Positions 1 to 5,987 of a stretch of 6,094 nt of DNA are shown here, piece by piece (within the stretch, counting starts at the first letter, position 1; each line of letters begins with the position of its first letter). The translations under genes and the position numbers were made by a program. The notes under the pieces are model-generated. The model was given only the letters and a program-made list of their open reading frames with translations. It was not told the origin of the DNA and ran no database searches. Source of the DNA: Bacteroidales bacterium (GTDB taxonomy: Bacteria; Bacteroidota; Bacteroidia; Bacteroidales; JAADJA01); NCBI GenBank assembly GCA_029933495.1, contig JAOZOC010000001.1, positions 27,613-33,706 of the forward strand. The letters are read 5' to 3'.

Positions 1-140
1 GGATTCAGTGCCTGATGATCTAATATCTTATAGATAAGTTCTTGTTTTTTTAAAGCTTCAAACTTTTTAATGTCCAGCTTTTTTGCAATTTCTCTTAATT
101 CGGGAACCAATTTCCCGTTAAGTTCAATAATATCGTACAT
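1..140 (-). CDS. rho: Transcription termination factor Rho, N-terminal fragment (cut by window edge)
   Basis: This is the first 46 codons of a gene that runs off the left edge. The ATG lies at 138-140 on the minus strand. The protein opens MYDIIELNGKLVPELREIAK and continues through a KKFEALKKQELIYKILDHQ stretch. That is the Rho N-terminal helical (SAP-like) domain in the form usual for Bacteroidota Rho. Rho is an RNA-binding hexameric ATPase helicase that ends transcription of untranslated RNA. The RNA-binding cold-shock domain and the ATPase core would lie outside the window, so only the N-terminal signature supports the call. The gene is downstream of, and co-oriented with, the polysaccharide operon. 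A 273-bp gap containing its own promoter separates them, so it is probably an independent housekeeping unit. Confidence 0.9.
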   Translation of the reverse strand, partial: MYDIIELNGKLVPELREIAKKLDIKKFEALKKQELIYKILDHQALN

Positions 141-342
141 GTTAAGTTAAAATTTGTTTTCAAATATCTGATTCTACTTCTATCAAAGTCAGAACAGTTT
201 AGACTATTTTATTATTATTTTTTCCTGGAATTATCCTTTAATTGAATTTGTTATTCTTCCTATAATCTCCCACAAGTTATATTATAAGTTATTTTTCTCG
301 AAGACCAATGAAAAAAACGAAATAGGGAATCAAAATGCGGTG

Positions 343-350
343 CAAATATA
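343..350 (-). promoter_or_regulatory. Probable promoter of rho (-7 box TATATTTG)
   Basis: The minus strand reads TATATTTG here, an exact match to the Bacteroidota -7 consensus TAnnTTTG. A TTG at 368-370 lies 17 nt upstream and could be a -33 element, slightly closer than usual. Transcription would begin near 336-340 and give an untranslated leader of roughly 200 nt before the rho ATG at 140. Most of the 273-bp gap (141-413) is this AT-rich leader. I see only a weak 5-bp hairpin in it (152-165, ATTTG/CAAAT) and no recognised riboswitch. A long leader fits the known autogenous control of rho in other bacteria, but that is inference. Confidence 0.5.
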
Positions 351-413
351 CAAAATAATTTAACAACCAAGTATATTTCCTGTTTTTTTTAAAATAAACT
401 TCAAATAATATTA

Positions 414-1844
414 CTACGTAGTTATTTCATTTTTATTGTTATGATAAATATCGAGAGCAACCAGAATTGCAATAAATCCCCAAAAAGGAACAGATGCCTT
501 ATCAGTATCAAGAAAATTATTCAGAAAACCATGTGCAATATAGGATATCAGACCTAATAAAACTGACAAAGTAAGCAACCTGACCTCTTTATTCTGCGAG
601 GAGGCATAAAGTTTAAGTCCTCTGTAAATGACAAGACCAAATAATAGAATTACCGATAAGGCTCCAATAACTCCAGTCTCAGCCAGCGGGCCAATAAATT
701 CGCTGTGTGCATTACCCCTGTCACCTGCATTAGTACTGATAATTGTTTTCTCTCTCGACATCTGGAACGGCGCATATATGAACTGATAGGTTCCTGGTCC
801 CCAGCCCCAGAATGGCCTCTCCCTGAACAATCGTAATGCTGACTGCCAGCGATTTATCCTCTCCAGATTGGAAGCATCAGATGTTATGTTGGCAATTGAC
901 TGGACATGCTCTACAAAATTTGCAGATGAGTCCTGCTTGTTACGTTCAAGTTTTTCAAATATCTGCTGCTGAAATGTAAAAAATAATCCAAAGAATAAGA
1001 CCCCGGTAACAAGTATCCACCGAAATCTAATCTTTAACAATACCAGCACCATTACCATTGCTGCAACAGCAAGGCTTAGCCAGGCGGCCCTGCTGTATGA
1101 CAATATGATGGCAACAATAAAGATAATAAAAAAGATACCGGAAATAGTCCTGGTGCCTGCACTATATTTTTTATCAATTGAAAAACCAAAAAGTACCGGA
1201 ATAAACATTGCCAAAACAGCGCCGTATGCTGTATGATCGTTATAAAAGGGAGTCATTACCCAGTGACCCGAATCTTCATCAAACCCATGAAGTGCATGGT
1301 GATACATCGTATAAATAATCACTCCGGTCAGCGGGATAATATAAAGCCAAATAAATGATCTGATCTTTCCATAATTCTTAAAGAGAATAACAGCTACAAA
1401 ATAAAACGGGACAACAAACCACAGTCGGGATAACAGAAACTTGAATGAAACAACAGGCATCTCACTTGTTATGCTGGTAAAAAGCAACCAAATAAGATTT
1501 ATCATTATAGCTATTGTAACCGGATGCTTAAGCACCCTCCTGTCATAGCTCCCCTCGTATAAAAGCTTGATAATAAAAAATACCAGAACCCCAAACATCA
1601 ATGGCTCAGTGGGTAATGACACACCCAGCCCCATATCTGTATCCCTTAAAGTTATTGCAATGGGAGTTAAAAATGTAATTAAAAGCAGAACCTTATCAAG
1701 TGAGATAAAATAAAGAAGTATGATAAATATCACCACAGGGAGGAAAGCACCCCAGTAAAACTCCTTAATAATCAGATACGAATTGAATAGTATAAAGAGC
1801 AGTGCGATCAGATAGACCCATATTAATTTACTTCTTTCTGTCAA
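414..1844 (-). CDS. O-antigen ligase / polymerase family integral membrane protein (Wzy_C, WaaL-like)
   Basis: A 476-residue, very hydrophobic protein with about ten to twelve predicted membrane helices, typical in length for the O-antigen ligase/polymerase superfamily. The family's core is visible. A helix ends in SYSRAAWLSLA (about 249-259). A large periplasmic loop (about 290-395) carries RINRWQSALRLFRERPFWGWGPGTY (in segments, 329-353), then NAHSEF with H380, then AETGVIG (388-394). A conserved-type His also lies in YNDHTAYG (201-208). Such enzymes use undecaprenyl-linked glycans and either ligate them to lipid A-core or another acceptor, or polymerise repeat units. Sequence alone does not separate the two roles. 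The start is TTG at 1842-1844: the frame is closed by TAA 18 nt upstream and the next internal Met is residue 71, beyond the first helices. The gene begins 23 bp after the second Wzz gene, so it is probably in the same operon. Confidence 0.85.
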   Translation of the reverse strand: MTERSKLIWVYLIALLFILFNSYLIIKEFYWGAFLPVVIFIILLYFISLDKVLLLITFLTPIAITLRDTDMGLGVSLPTEPLMFGVLVFFIIKLLYEGSYDRRVLKHPVTIAIMINLIWLLFTSITSEMPVVSFKFLLSRLWFVVPFYFVAVILFKNYGKIRSFIWLYIIPLTGVIIYTMYHHALHGFDEDSGHWVMTPFYNDHTAYGAVLAMFIPVLFGFSIDKKYSAGTRTISGIFFIIFIVAIILSYSRAAWLSLAVAAMVMVLVLLKIRFRWILVTGVLFFGLFFTFQQQIFEKLERNKQDSSANFVEHVQSIANITSDASNLERINRWQSALRLFRERPFWGWGPGTYQFIYAPFQMSREKTIISTNAGDRGNAHSEFIGPLAETGVIGALSVILLFGLVIYRGLKLYASSQNKEVRLLTLSVLLGLISYIAHGFLNNFLDTDKASVPFWGFIAILVALDIYHNNKNEITT

Positions 1845-1867
1845 GGTTGTATAATTTAGTTATCCAA

Positions 1868-2824
1868 TCAGGCTTTTTTCGACATTCCCTTGTAGTTTTC
1901 AAGAACCAGAATAACAATGAATGAGATGAAAAACGCTGCCAAAGCCGATATAACAACGATCAACCACCTGACAGGAGAAGCCTTTTTATCTGCAGCATAA
2001 GGTTTCGTAACCACGTTTGTATATGAAAACTGTCTGTCATAATCCATACAGGCCTTTTCATATTCCTGTTTCAATTTTGTATAGGCTCCGGCTTCATTTT
2101 CAATTAATTCTTTCAACAAGATAGCTTCTCCACCTTTATCTTCAATATTCTGCTTCATCTTATCTACTTCCTTTTTATTTATTCTTGAAGCACCATCAAC
2201 TGTCCCCAGATAACCACGTGACACCTCACGCGACTGGCTTTCGTAATCAAGCAACCCATATTTTACACTCAGCTCTCTGAATCTATTTTCAAGACTATCG
2301 ATATAAAAATTTTTCTTTGTCAATGAGCGCCTATACATTGTCACAACCTCATGAAATTTCGCTTCATGCATACTCTTAATCTTCATATTGTAAAAATCAA
2401 TAATTGCATTTACAATATCGGCGGCAATTTGCGGATCTTCATCCATAACATCAATCTCAACACCCTCATAAGGTGTTTTTCCAATGCTGACATTTTGCGA
2501 CCATTCATACATCATTGTGGTATAAAAATATTCATATGATTCATCAATATCATAATGTTCTGCAAGGTCAAATTTATTAATTACGCTATCAATTATTTCA
2601 CGTGATTGCATAACCTGAAGCATCTGCTCAGTTTCACTTTCATCAGAATATGGGGAAGTATTTGCCGGATAGACTATAGCAAACGACTTATATTTTGGCG
2701 TAATAAAAAACGGACCGGAAAAAATCGCCGATAAAACTATTGCTGCAACCACAATCACAGCGAGGTGAGTCTTCCACTTTAGCAGAAGCTTCAAAATATT
2801 TATCTGATAAAACTGACTTTCCAT
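1868..2824 (-). CDS. Wzz-type chain-length determinant / polysaccharide co-polymerase (second paralogue)
   Basis: A 318-residue inner-membrane protein with Wzz architecture: a short cytoplasmic N-terminus, TM1 at about 20-37, then the post-TM1 motif FSGPFFITPKYKS. A long helical periplasmic domain follows (about 45-284), including DEDPQIAADIVNAI (129-142) and a coiled-coil-like part (160-262). The protein ends with SPVRW and TM2 (286-308). Both ends should be cytoplasmic, as in Wzz/PCP proteins that form rings and set glycan chain length. There is no C-terminal kinase domain. It is a paralogue of the neighbouring gene (shared ITPKxKS, KDP/EDPQxAADI, DYESQS and PVRW segments) but lacks about 20 residues after the ITPKxKS region. 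The ATG at 2822-2824 fits the paralogue's N-terminus. The same frame is nevertheless open upstream for 62 codons to an A10 tract, so expression as part of a frameshift fusion is possible. Confidence 0.85.
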   Translation of the reverse strand: MESQFYQINILKLLLKWKTHLAVIVVAAIVLSAIFSGPFFITPKYKSFAIVYPANTSPYSDESETEQMLQVMQSREIIDSVINKFDLAEHYDIDESYEYFYTTMMYEWSQNVSIGKTPYEGVEIDVMDEDPQIAADIVNAIIDFYNMKIKSMHEAKFHEVVTMYRRSLTKKNFYIDSLENRFRELSVKYGLLDYESQSREVSRGYLGTVDGASRINKKEVDKMKQNIEDKGGEAILLKELIENEAGAYTKLKQEYEKACMDYDRQFSYTNVVTKPYAADKKASPVRWLIVVISALAAFFISFIVILVLENYKGMSKKA

Positions 2825-3010
2825 ATCTATTTTTATATTAAAAAATGAAGCCCAATTATGGGATCTATTCTGTTTTTCTGTTGTTACTCTTTTCGATACA
2901 TCTCTGACCTTACCAACCTCCGTATCACCTTTAAAAGCAAATAAAGATAATACTCTGTCAAGCTTCTCATCAATATTGAGAAAACTTAAATCAATTTCAG
3001 GCTTTTTTTT
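2825..3010 (-). other. Cryptic coding stretch: 62-codon stop-free extension linking the two Wzz genes
   Basis: The frame of the downstream Wzz gene has no stop between its ATG and a TAA at 3011-3013. It contains no ATG, GTG or TTG, so it cannot start translation itself except from a rare codon. Read from the A-run, it gives KKKPEIDLSFLNIDEKLDRV, then a charged, soluble-looking segment ending FFNIKID before the Met. My hand count gives about 70% purine at codon position 1, with GC falling from position 1 to 3 (about 41, 30 and 20%), as expected for real coding in an AT-rich genome. The likely readings are a cytoplasmic tail or linker reached by slippage on the A10 tract, or a remnant of a once longer gene. 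An annotation would normally leave this stretch as an intergenic gap. Confidence 0.5.
2960..2987 (-). other. Possible RNA hairpin downstream of the A10 tract
   Basis: On the minus strand, AAG-TT-TTCTCA and TGAGAA-G-CTT can pair around a 7-nt loop, giving a 6-bp perfect stem extended by a wobble, a bulge and three further pairs. It begins 15 nt after the A-run and covers the first Wzz gene's TAA stop (2986-2988). It could pause ribosomes near the slippery tract or protect an operon-internal mRNA end. The stem is AT-rich and weak, and the spacing is longer than the 5-9 nt typical of frameshift stimulators. There is no U-run after it, so it is not an intrinsic terminator. Confidence 0.25.
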
Positions 3011-4029
3011 TTATTATATCTTGACAAGCTGTCAAGAACAGCCAAAATAAGCACTACCAACAAGAATGCTGACAGGGTTGATATAAGAACAATAATCCAT
3101 CTGACCGGATATGATTTTTTTTCAGCCTTATATGCCTTGCTGACAATGAACTTCTGAGGTAAAACTTCCGTTGCATCTATCTTTGCCTCTTCAAACTTTG
3201 CCTTCACAAGGCTCAATTGCTTTTTCTCATATTCCAGTGCATCCCTGATTGATACATAAGGGCCTCCGTACTTTGCAAGAACCTCCAGCTTATCTTCTAA
3301 CGCCTTAATCCCTTTTTTATTTGTCCCCTTTGCAAGTTCTATCGCAAGTTGCATATTTATCATCTCCGACTGCGACTCGTAATCATAAACTCCAAGTACG
3401 CGCAGCTTTGTTAAAGAATCCTCCATCACCTGAACCTCGGTCTTAAGACTTATGTACTCATTTTCAACAATCCTAAATGCCATAATCGCTCTCTCTTTCT
3501 GCATTGCATTCTTTGTTGAATCCAAAAAGTCGGCAATAGTATTTGCAATATCGGCAGCATACTGAGGATCTTTATCCAAAACGTCAACCTTGACTGCCAT
3601 ATATTCGGTACGGCTAAACTTTATATTATCTTCATACTCATTGTAAAGCCTTGTGTATCTATATTTTTCATTTTGTTTGATGTCATAATGATCCATCAAA
3701 TTAAATTTCAGAATAACGCGGTCGCGAATCCTGTTTGAATTCAATATCTGCAACAATTGCTCAGCCTGTTCATCTTCCCCAAACTGGAGTATATCCTGCT
3801 TTGAATTTGTGTTTTCCGAAAGAAGCGATTTGGAAATTGAGTTAGTTGAAGTCGGGAACATTATCACCGTTGATTTAAACTTGGGAGTAATAAACCATGG
3901 AGAGGAAAAGATGACAGATGCAATAAATGCCAGAACCGTAACAATTAGTAACGGTTTCCTCCAGTGATGGAGAAAAATAATAAAACTTGTGGATTCAAAA
4001 TCCTCACTACCTTTAACTCTGTCTATCAT
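2986..4029 (-). CDS. Wzz-type chain-length determinant / polysaccharide co-polymerase (first paralogue)
   Basis: A 347-residue membrane protein, first gene of the minus-strand operon. TM1 spans about 27-44 and is followed by FSSPWFITPKFKS. The periplasmic domain holds DKDPQYAADIANTIADFLDS (152-171), charged helices suited to a coiled coil (about 175-290) and DYESQS (215-220). KKSYPVRW leads into TM2 (about 310-333), and the tail SLSRYNKKKSLKLI is cytoplasmic. This matches the Wzz/PCP family, which acts with Wzy-type polymerases in the inner membrane to set glycan length. Compared with the downstream paralogue it carries an extra polar Ser/Asn-rich insert (about 60-85). The ATG at 4027-4029 lies about 25 nt from the predicted transcription start. 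The lysine codons near the end include an A10 run through which the frame can shift into the next gene, so the true C-terminus is uncertain. Confidence 0.85.
   Translation of the reverse strand: MIDRVKGSEDFESTSFIIFLHHWRKPLLIVTVLAFIASVIFSSPWFITPKFKSTVIMFPTSTNSISKSLLSENTNSKQDILQFGEDEQAEQLLQILNSNRIRDRVILKFNLMDHYDIKQNEKYRYTRLYNEYEDNIKFSRTEYMAVKVDVLDKDPQYAADIANTIADFLDSTKNAMQKERAIMAFRIVENEYISLKTEVQVMEDSLTKLRVLGVYDYESQSEMINMQLAIELAKGTNKKGIKALEDKLEVLAKYGGPYVSIRDALEYEKKQLSLVKAKFEEAKIDATEVLPQKFIVSKAYKAEKKSYPVRWIIVLISTLSAFLLVVLILAVLDSLSRYNKKKSLKLI
3003..3012 (-). repeat. A10 homopolymer (T10 on + strand) near the 3' end of the first Wzz gene
   Basis: Ten consecutive A on the coding strand fall in codons AAA AAA AAA A(GC), six codons before the gene's stop. 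Runs of nine or more A are known sites of transcriptional slippage, of -1 ribosomal frameshifting on tandem AAA lysine codons, and of slipped-strand indel mutation. Here a shift by one base to the -1 frame moves translation from SLKLI-stop into the open frame that continues to the end of the next Wzz gene. It is also the kind of run where a sequencing or assembly indel is most likely. Confidence 0.9.
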
Positions 4030-4057
4030 TAACCAAATTTCGTTCGTTCCAGGGGCG

Positions 4058-4086
4058 CAAAGTTAAAAAAATTATTCATATTACAA
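4058..4086 (-). promoter_or_regulatory. Probable promoter of the wzz-wzz-ligase operon
   Basis: The minus strand reads TAACTTTG at 4058-4065, an exact TAnnTTTG -7 box, with a TTG at 4084-4086 (18 nt gap) as a candidate -33 element. It gives a short leader of roughly 25 nt before the ATG at 4029. It lies in the 102-bp space between the divergent first Wzz and ankyrin genes. No equally good promoter is visible on the plus strand for the ankyrin gene: there is a TTTG at 4089-4092, but no consensus -7 box at the right distance. Confidence 0.5.
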
Positions 4087-4131
4087 CCTTTGATTTTTTA
4101 GATTATTTTCGCAGAGCAATTTGGTACTTAT

Positions 4132-5550
4132 ATGGTTGATAGAAAAGGTATATTATTTTTGTTGATACTTCTGTGTTCATCAATTGTTATACTGGCGCAG
4201 GATACCACCAAAATGCTGATCCTGCCCGACACCTCTTATGTTGTTGCAGAACCTGATTTTGAATTAATTCTGGCTGCTTCCAAAGGTGACACAACAATGA
4301 TTGAAGCATTGCTGAAATACGGGGCAAACGTCAACACAAAAACTATTGACGGAGTTACTCCCCTTATGTATGCAGCCCAAAGCGGGCATTTGGAAGCTGT
4401 TGAATTATTGTTGCATAACGGCGCATCAGTTAACTCAAAACCGTATAACCGCATTGGAGCCTTATTGGGTGCTGTCATTGCAGGACATGTTTTTATCGCC
4501 GATACCCTTATCCAAAACGGAGCGTACATAAATTCAACCGATCTCAACCATGCCACACCACTGATGTATGCAGTTGCCTATAACGACACTCTTATGGTTG
4601 ATATGCTCCTTTTTTACGGAGCAAATGTTTTTTTTAAAGATAAGCAGGGAAATACGGCCCTCCACATTGCAGTCTTTTACGGTAATTACGAATCTGTCGT
4701 TTTATTACTTGAACATAATTCTGATATTAATTACCCCGATGAGCACGGCTTTACACCGTTGATGATAGCTGCACAGAACGGCTTCCCCTATATTGCTTCA
4801 CTACTCATTGATTATGGTGCTGAGATAAATAAAAAGAATGACTTTGGTATGTCTGCTCTTTCACTGGCAATAATAAACGGAAATTATGAAACTGTAAGTA
4901 TCTTACTCGAAAATGGCGCCGATCCCAATGAAAAAACCGGCAACAATAAAAATCCATTGTTTTTCGCAACGAAATACAGAAACAAACAGATCAAAGAGCT
5001 CCTAATTGCCAATGGAGCAACTCTGAATGCCAGACCTGTATTTGATATCATAAAACCCGGCATCACAGTGGATTTCAATAATAAGGATTTCCTTGCAGGA
5101 TTAAACATTGGTGTTTTTGAATCGAAATATTGGATTAACCTGGAAGCGGGTTTCCTGACCCGCCCCTGGGTGAGGACTGTTCTGAAAAATGTAAACAATG
5201 AAAAATATCAAATGTGGGAAAAGAGGTCGTACATTTACCTGGGATTAAGTAAGTACTTTCTGCTTTTCAAAATTAAATACAATAATTATGGAGGATTAAC
5301 AGCCGGATGTAATTTATTATATACATACGGCAGTTTTCGCGGCAGCAGTCTGAAGCCCAAAGCGAGATTAAAATTTGCTCCAAAAGCCGGACTGTTCTGG
5401 AGAATAGACAAAGCCGAGGTAAGGCTGAATTATCAGTACCTTGATTTTAAGAATGACAACATCTCACCACACAGAATTACCTTTTCGATAAGTTATATAA
5501 TTGGTGCAAACAAATATAAAGAAAAACTTAAATCACCTCCGAAACTATGA
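4132..5550 (+). CDS. Exported ankyrin-repeat protein with C-terminal outer-membrane beta-barrel-like domain
   Basis: A 472-residue protein. Residues 1-22 form a signal peptide (K5, hydrophobic core, cleavage near VILA/QD). Eight consecutive 33-residue ankyrin repeats follow, at about 43-303. Repeats 2, 4 and 6 carry TPLM(Y/I)A and repeat 5 has TALHIA, and most end in NGA/YGA-x-(V/I)N turns. Residues 304-472 are not ankyrin. They are rich in alternating aromatic/hydrophobic strands with Gly turns, such as LEAGFLTRPW, YLGLSKYFLLFKIKY, ARLKFAPKAGLFWR and VRLNYQYLDF, resembling a small outer-membrane barrel of perhaps eight strands. The ankyrin domain would then face the periplasm and bind a protein partner. 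The ATG at 4132 is the only sensible start, as the frame closes at 4099-4101. The stop overlaps the next gene's ATG (ATGA), implying coupled translation. Family and barrel assignment are by eye, and the function is unknown. Confidence 0.8.
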   Translation: MVDRKGILFLLILLCSSIVILAQDTTKMLILPDTSYVVAEPDFELILAASKGDTTMIEALLKYGANVNTKTIDGVTPLMYAAQSGHLEAVELLLHNGASVNSKPYNRIGALLGAVIAGHVFIADTLIQNGAYINSTDLNHATPLMYAVAYNDTLMVDMLLFYGANVFFKDKQGNTALHIAVFYGNYESVVLLLEHNSDINYPDEHGFTPLMIAAQNGFPYIASLLIDYGAEINKKNDFGMSALSLAIINGNYETVSILLENGADPNEKTGNNKNPLFFATKYRNKQIKELLIANGATLNARPVFDIIKPGITVDFNNKDFLAGLNIGVFESKYWINLEAGFLTRPWVRTVLKNVNNEKYQMWEKRSYIYLGLSKYFLLFKIKYNNYGGLTAGCNLLYTYGSFRGSSLKPKARLKFAPKAGLFWRIDKAEVRLNYQYLDFKNDNISPHRITFSISYIIGANKYKEKLKSPPKL

Positions 5551-5987
5551 GATTAAGTTTTAATAAAATAGCATCTGCTTTGGTTTTGCTGGCAGGAATA
5601 CTCTTTTTTCTGTCATGTGAGAGAGATGTTCCCTATGGACCAACTGATATTGACTGCAACGACTGCTATACTACCCGTCCCGAATGGGGCCCGCTAAATG
5701 TTGTAATGACTATCAATGCAGAAAAACCTTATGTTCCTCTTGTTGTTTACAGGGGTGATTTTAATGATAACAATATTGAATATGTTGACACCTCCTATTG
5801 GGCTGATTATTGGGTGGATGTGCCTGTTGACAAAGAGTATTCCATTGTCGCAAAATACAAACGGGGTGATAAGATAATAAAAGTTGTTGATGTATCAAAG
5901 CTGAAAGTAAAATATACATCATCCGATTGTCAGGAGCCGTGCTATTACTTTTCTGGTGGGTATCTGGATGTCAGGTTGAGAGATTAG
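5547..5987 (+). CDS. Small lipoprotein of unknown family, translationally coupled to the ankyrin-barrel gene
   Basis: A 146-residue protein whose ATG overlaps the preceding stop in an ATGA. The N-terminus (MRLSFNKIASALVLLAGILF) followed by FLSC24 looks like a lipoprotein signal with a slightly relaxed lipobox (Leu at -2, Ser at -1). The mature protein would start CERD. Four further cysteines form two close pairs, C37xxC40 near the N-terminus and C128xxxC132 near the end, suggesting disulfides or, less likely for an exported protein, metal binding. The body (about 50-125) has alternating beta-like segments such as NVVMTI, VPLVVYRGDF, DYWVDVPV and YSIVAKYKRG, which could be a single beta-sandwich domain. 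I do not recognise the family. The overlap suggests it works with the ankyrin-barrel protein in the envelope. Confidence 0.75.
   Translation: MRLSFNKIASALVLLAGILFFLSCERDVPYGPTDIDCNDCYTTRPEWGPLNVVMTINAEKPYVPLVVYRGDFNDNNIEYVDTSYWADYWVDVPVDKEYSIVAKYKRGDKIIKVVDVSKLKVKYTSSDCQEPCYYFSGGYLDVRLRD

Noticed and set aside
152..165. ATTTG/CAAAT hairpin just upstream of the rho start
   Set aside because: Only five AT-rich pairs with a 4-nt loop; too weak to call a regulatory structure.
413..422. Perfect 10-bp palindrome ACTACGTAGT over the ligase stop codon
   Set aside because: No loop and no U-run, so not a terminator; a single short palindrome can arise by chance.
2351..2539. 62-codon plus-strand open frame
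   Set aside because: It lies antisense inside the second Wzz gene, with no start context or family resemblance; a shadow frame.
2939..2946. TTTATTTG as an internal promoter for the second Wzz gene
   Set aside because: It misses the A of the TAnnTTTG box and has no properly spaced -33 element; it also lies in the likely coding stretch.
4104..4111. TATTTTCG as a -7 box for the ankyrin gene
   Set aside because: It has a mismatch in the TTTG part, and the nearest TTTG (4089-4092) is only 11 nt away, too close for a Bacteroidota promoter.
4236..4556. 106-codon minus-strand open frame within the ankyrin gene
   Set aside because: Its composition is what the complement of repetitive ankyrin codons gives; the plus-strand protein is unmistakable.
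4884..5198. 104-codon minus-strand open frame over the ankyrin/barrel junction
   Set aside because: Antisense shadow of a well-supported gene, with no recognisable domain.
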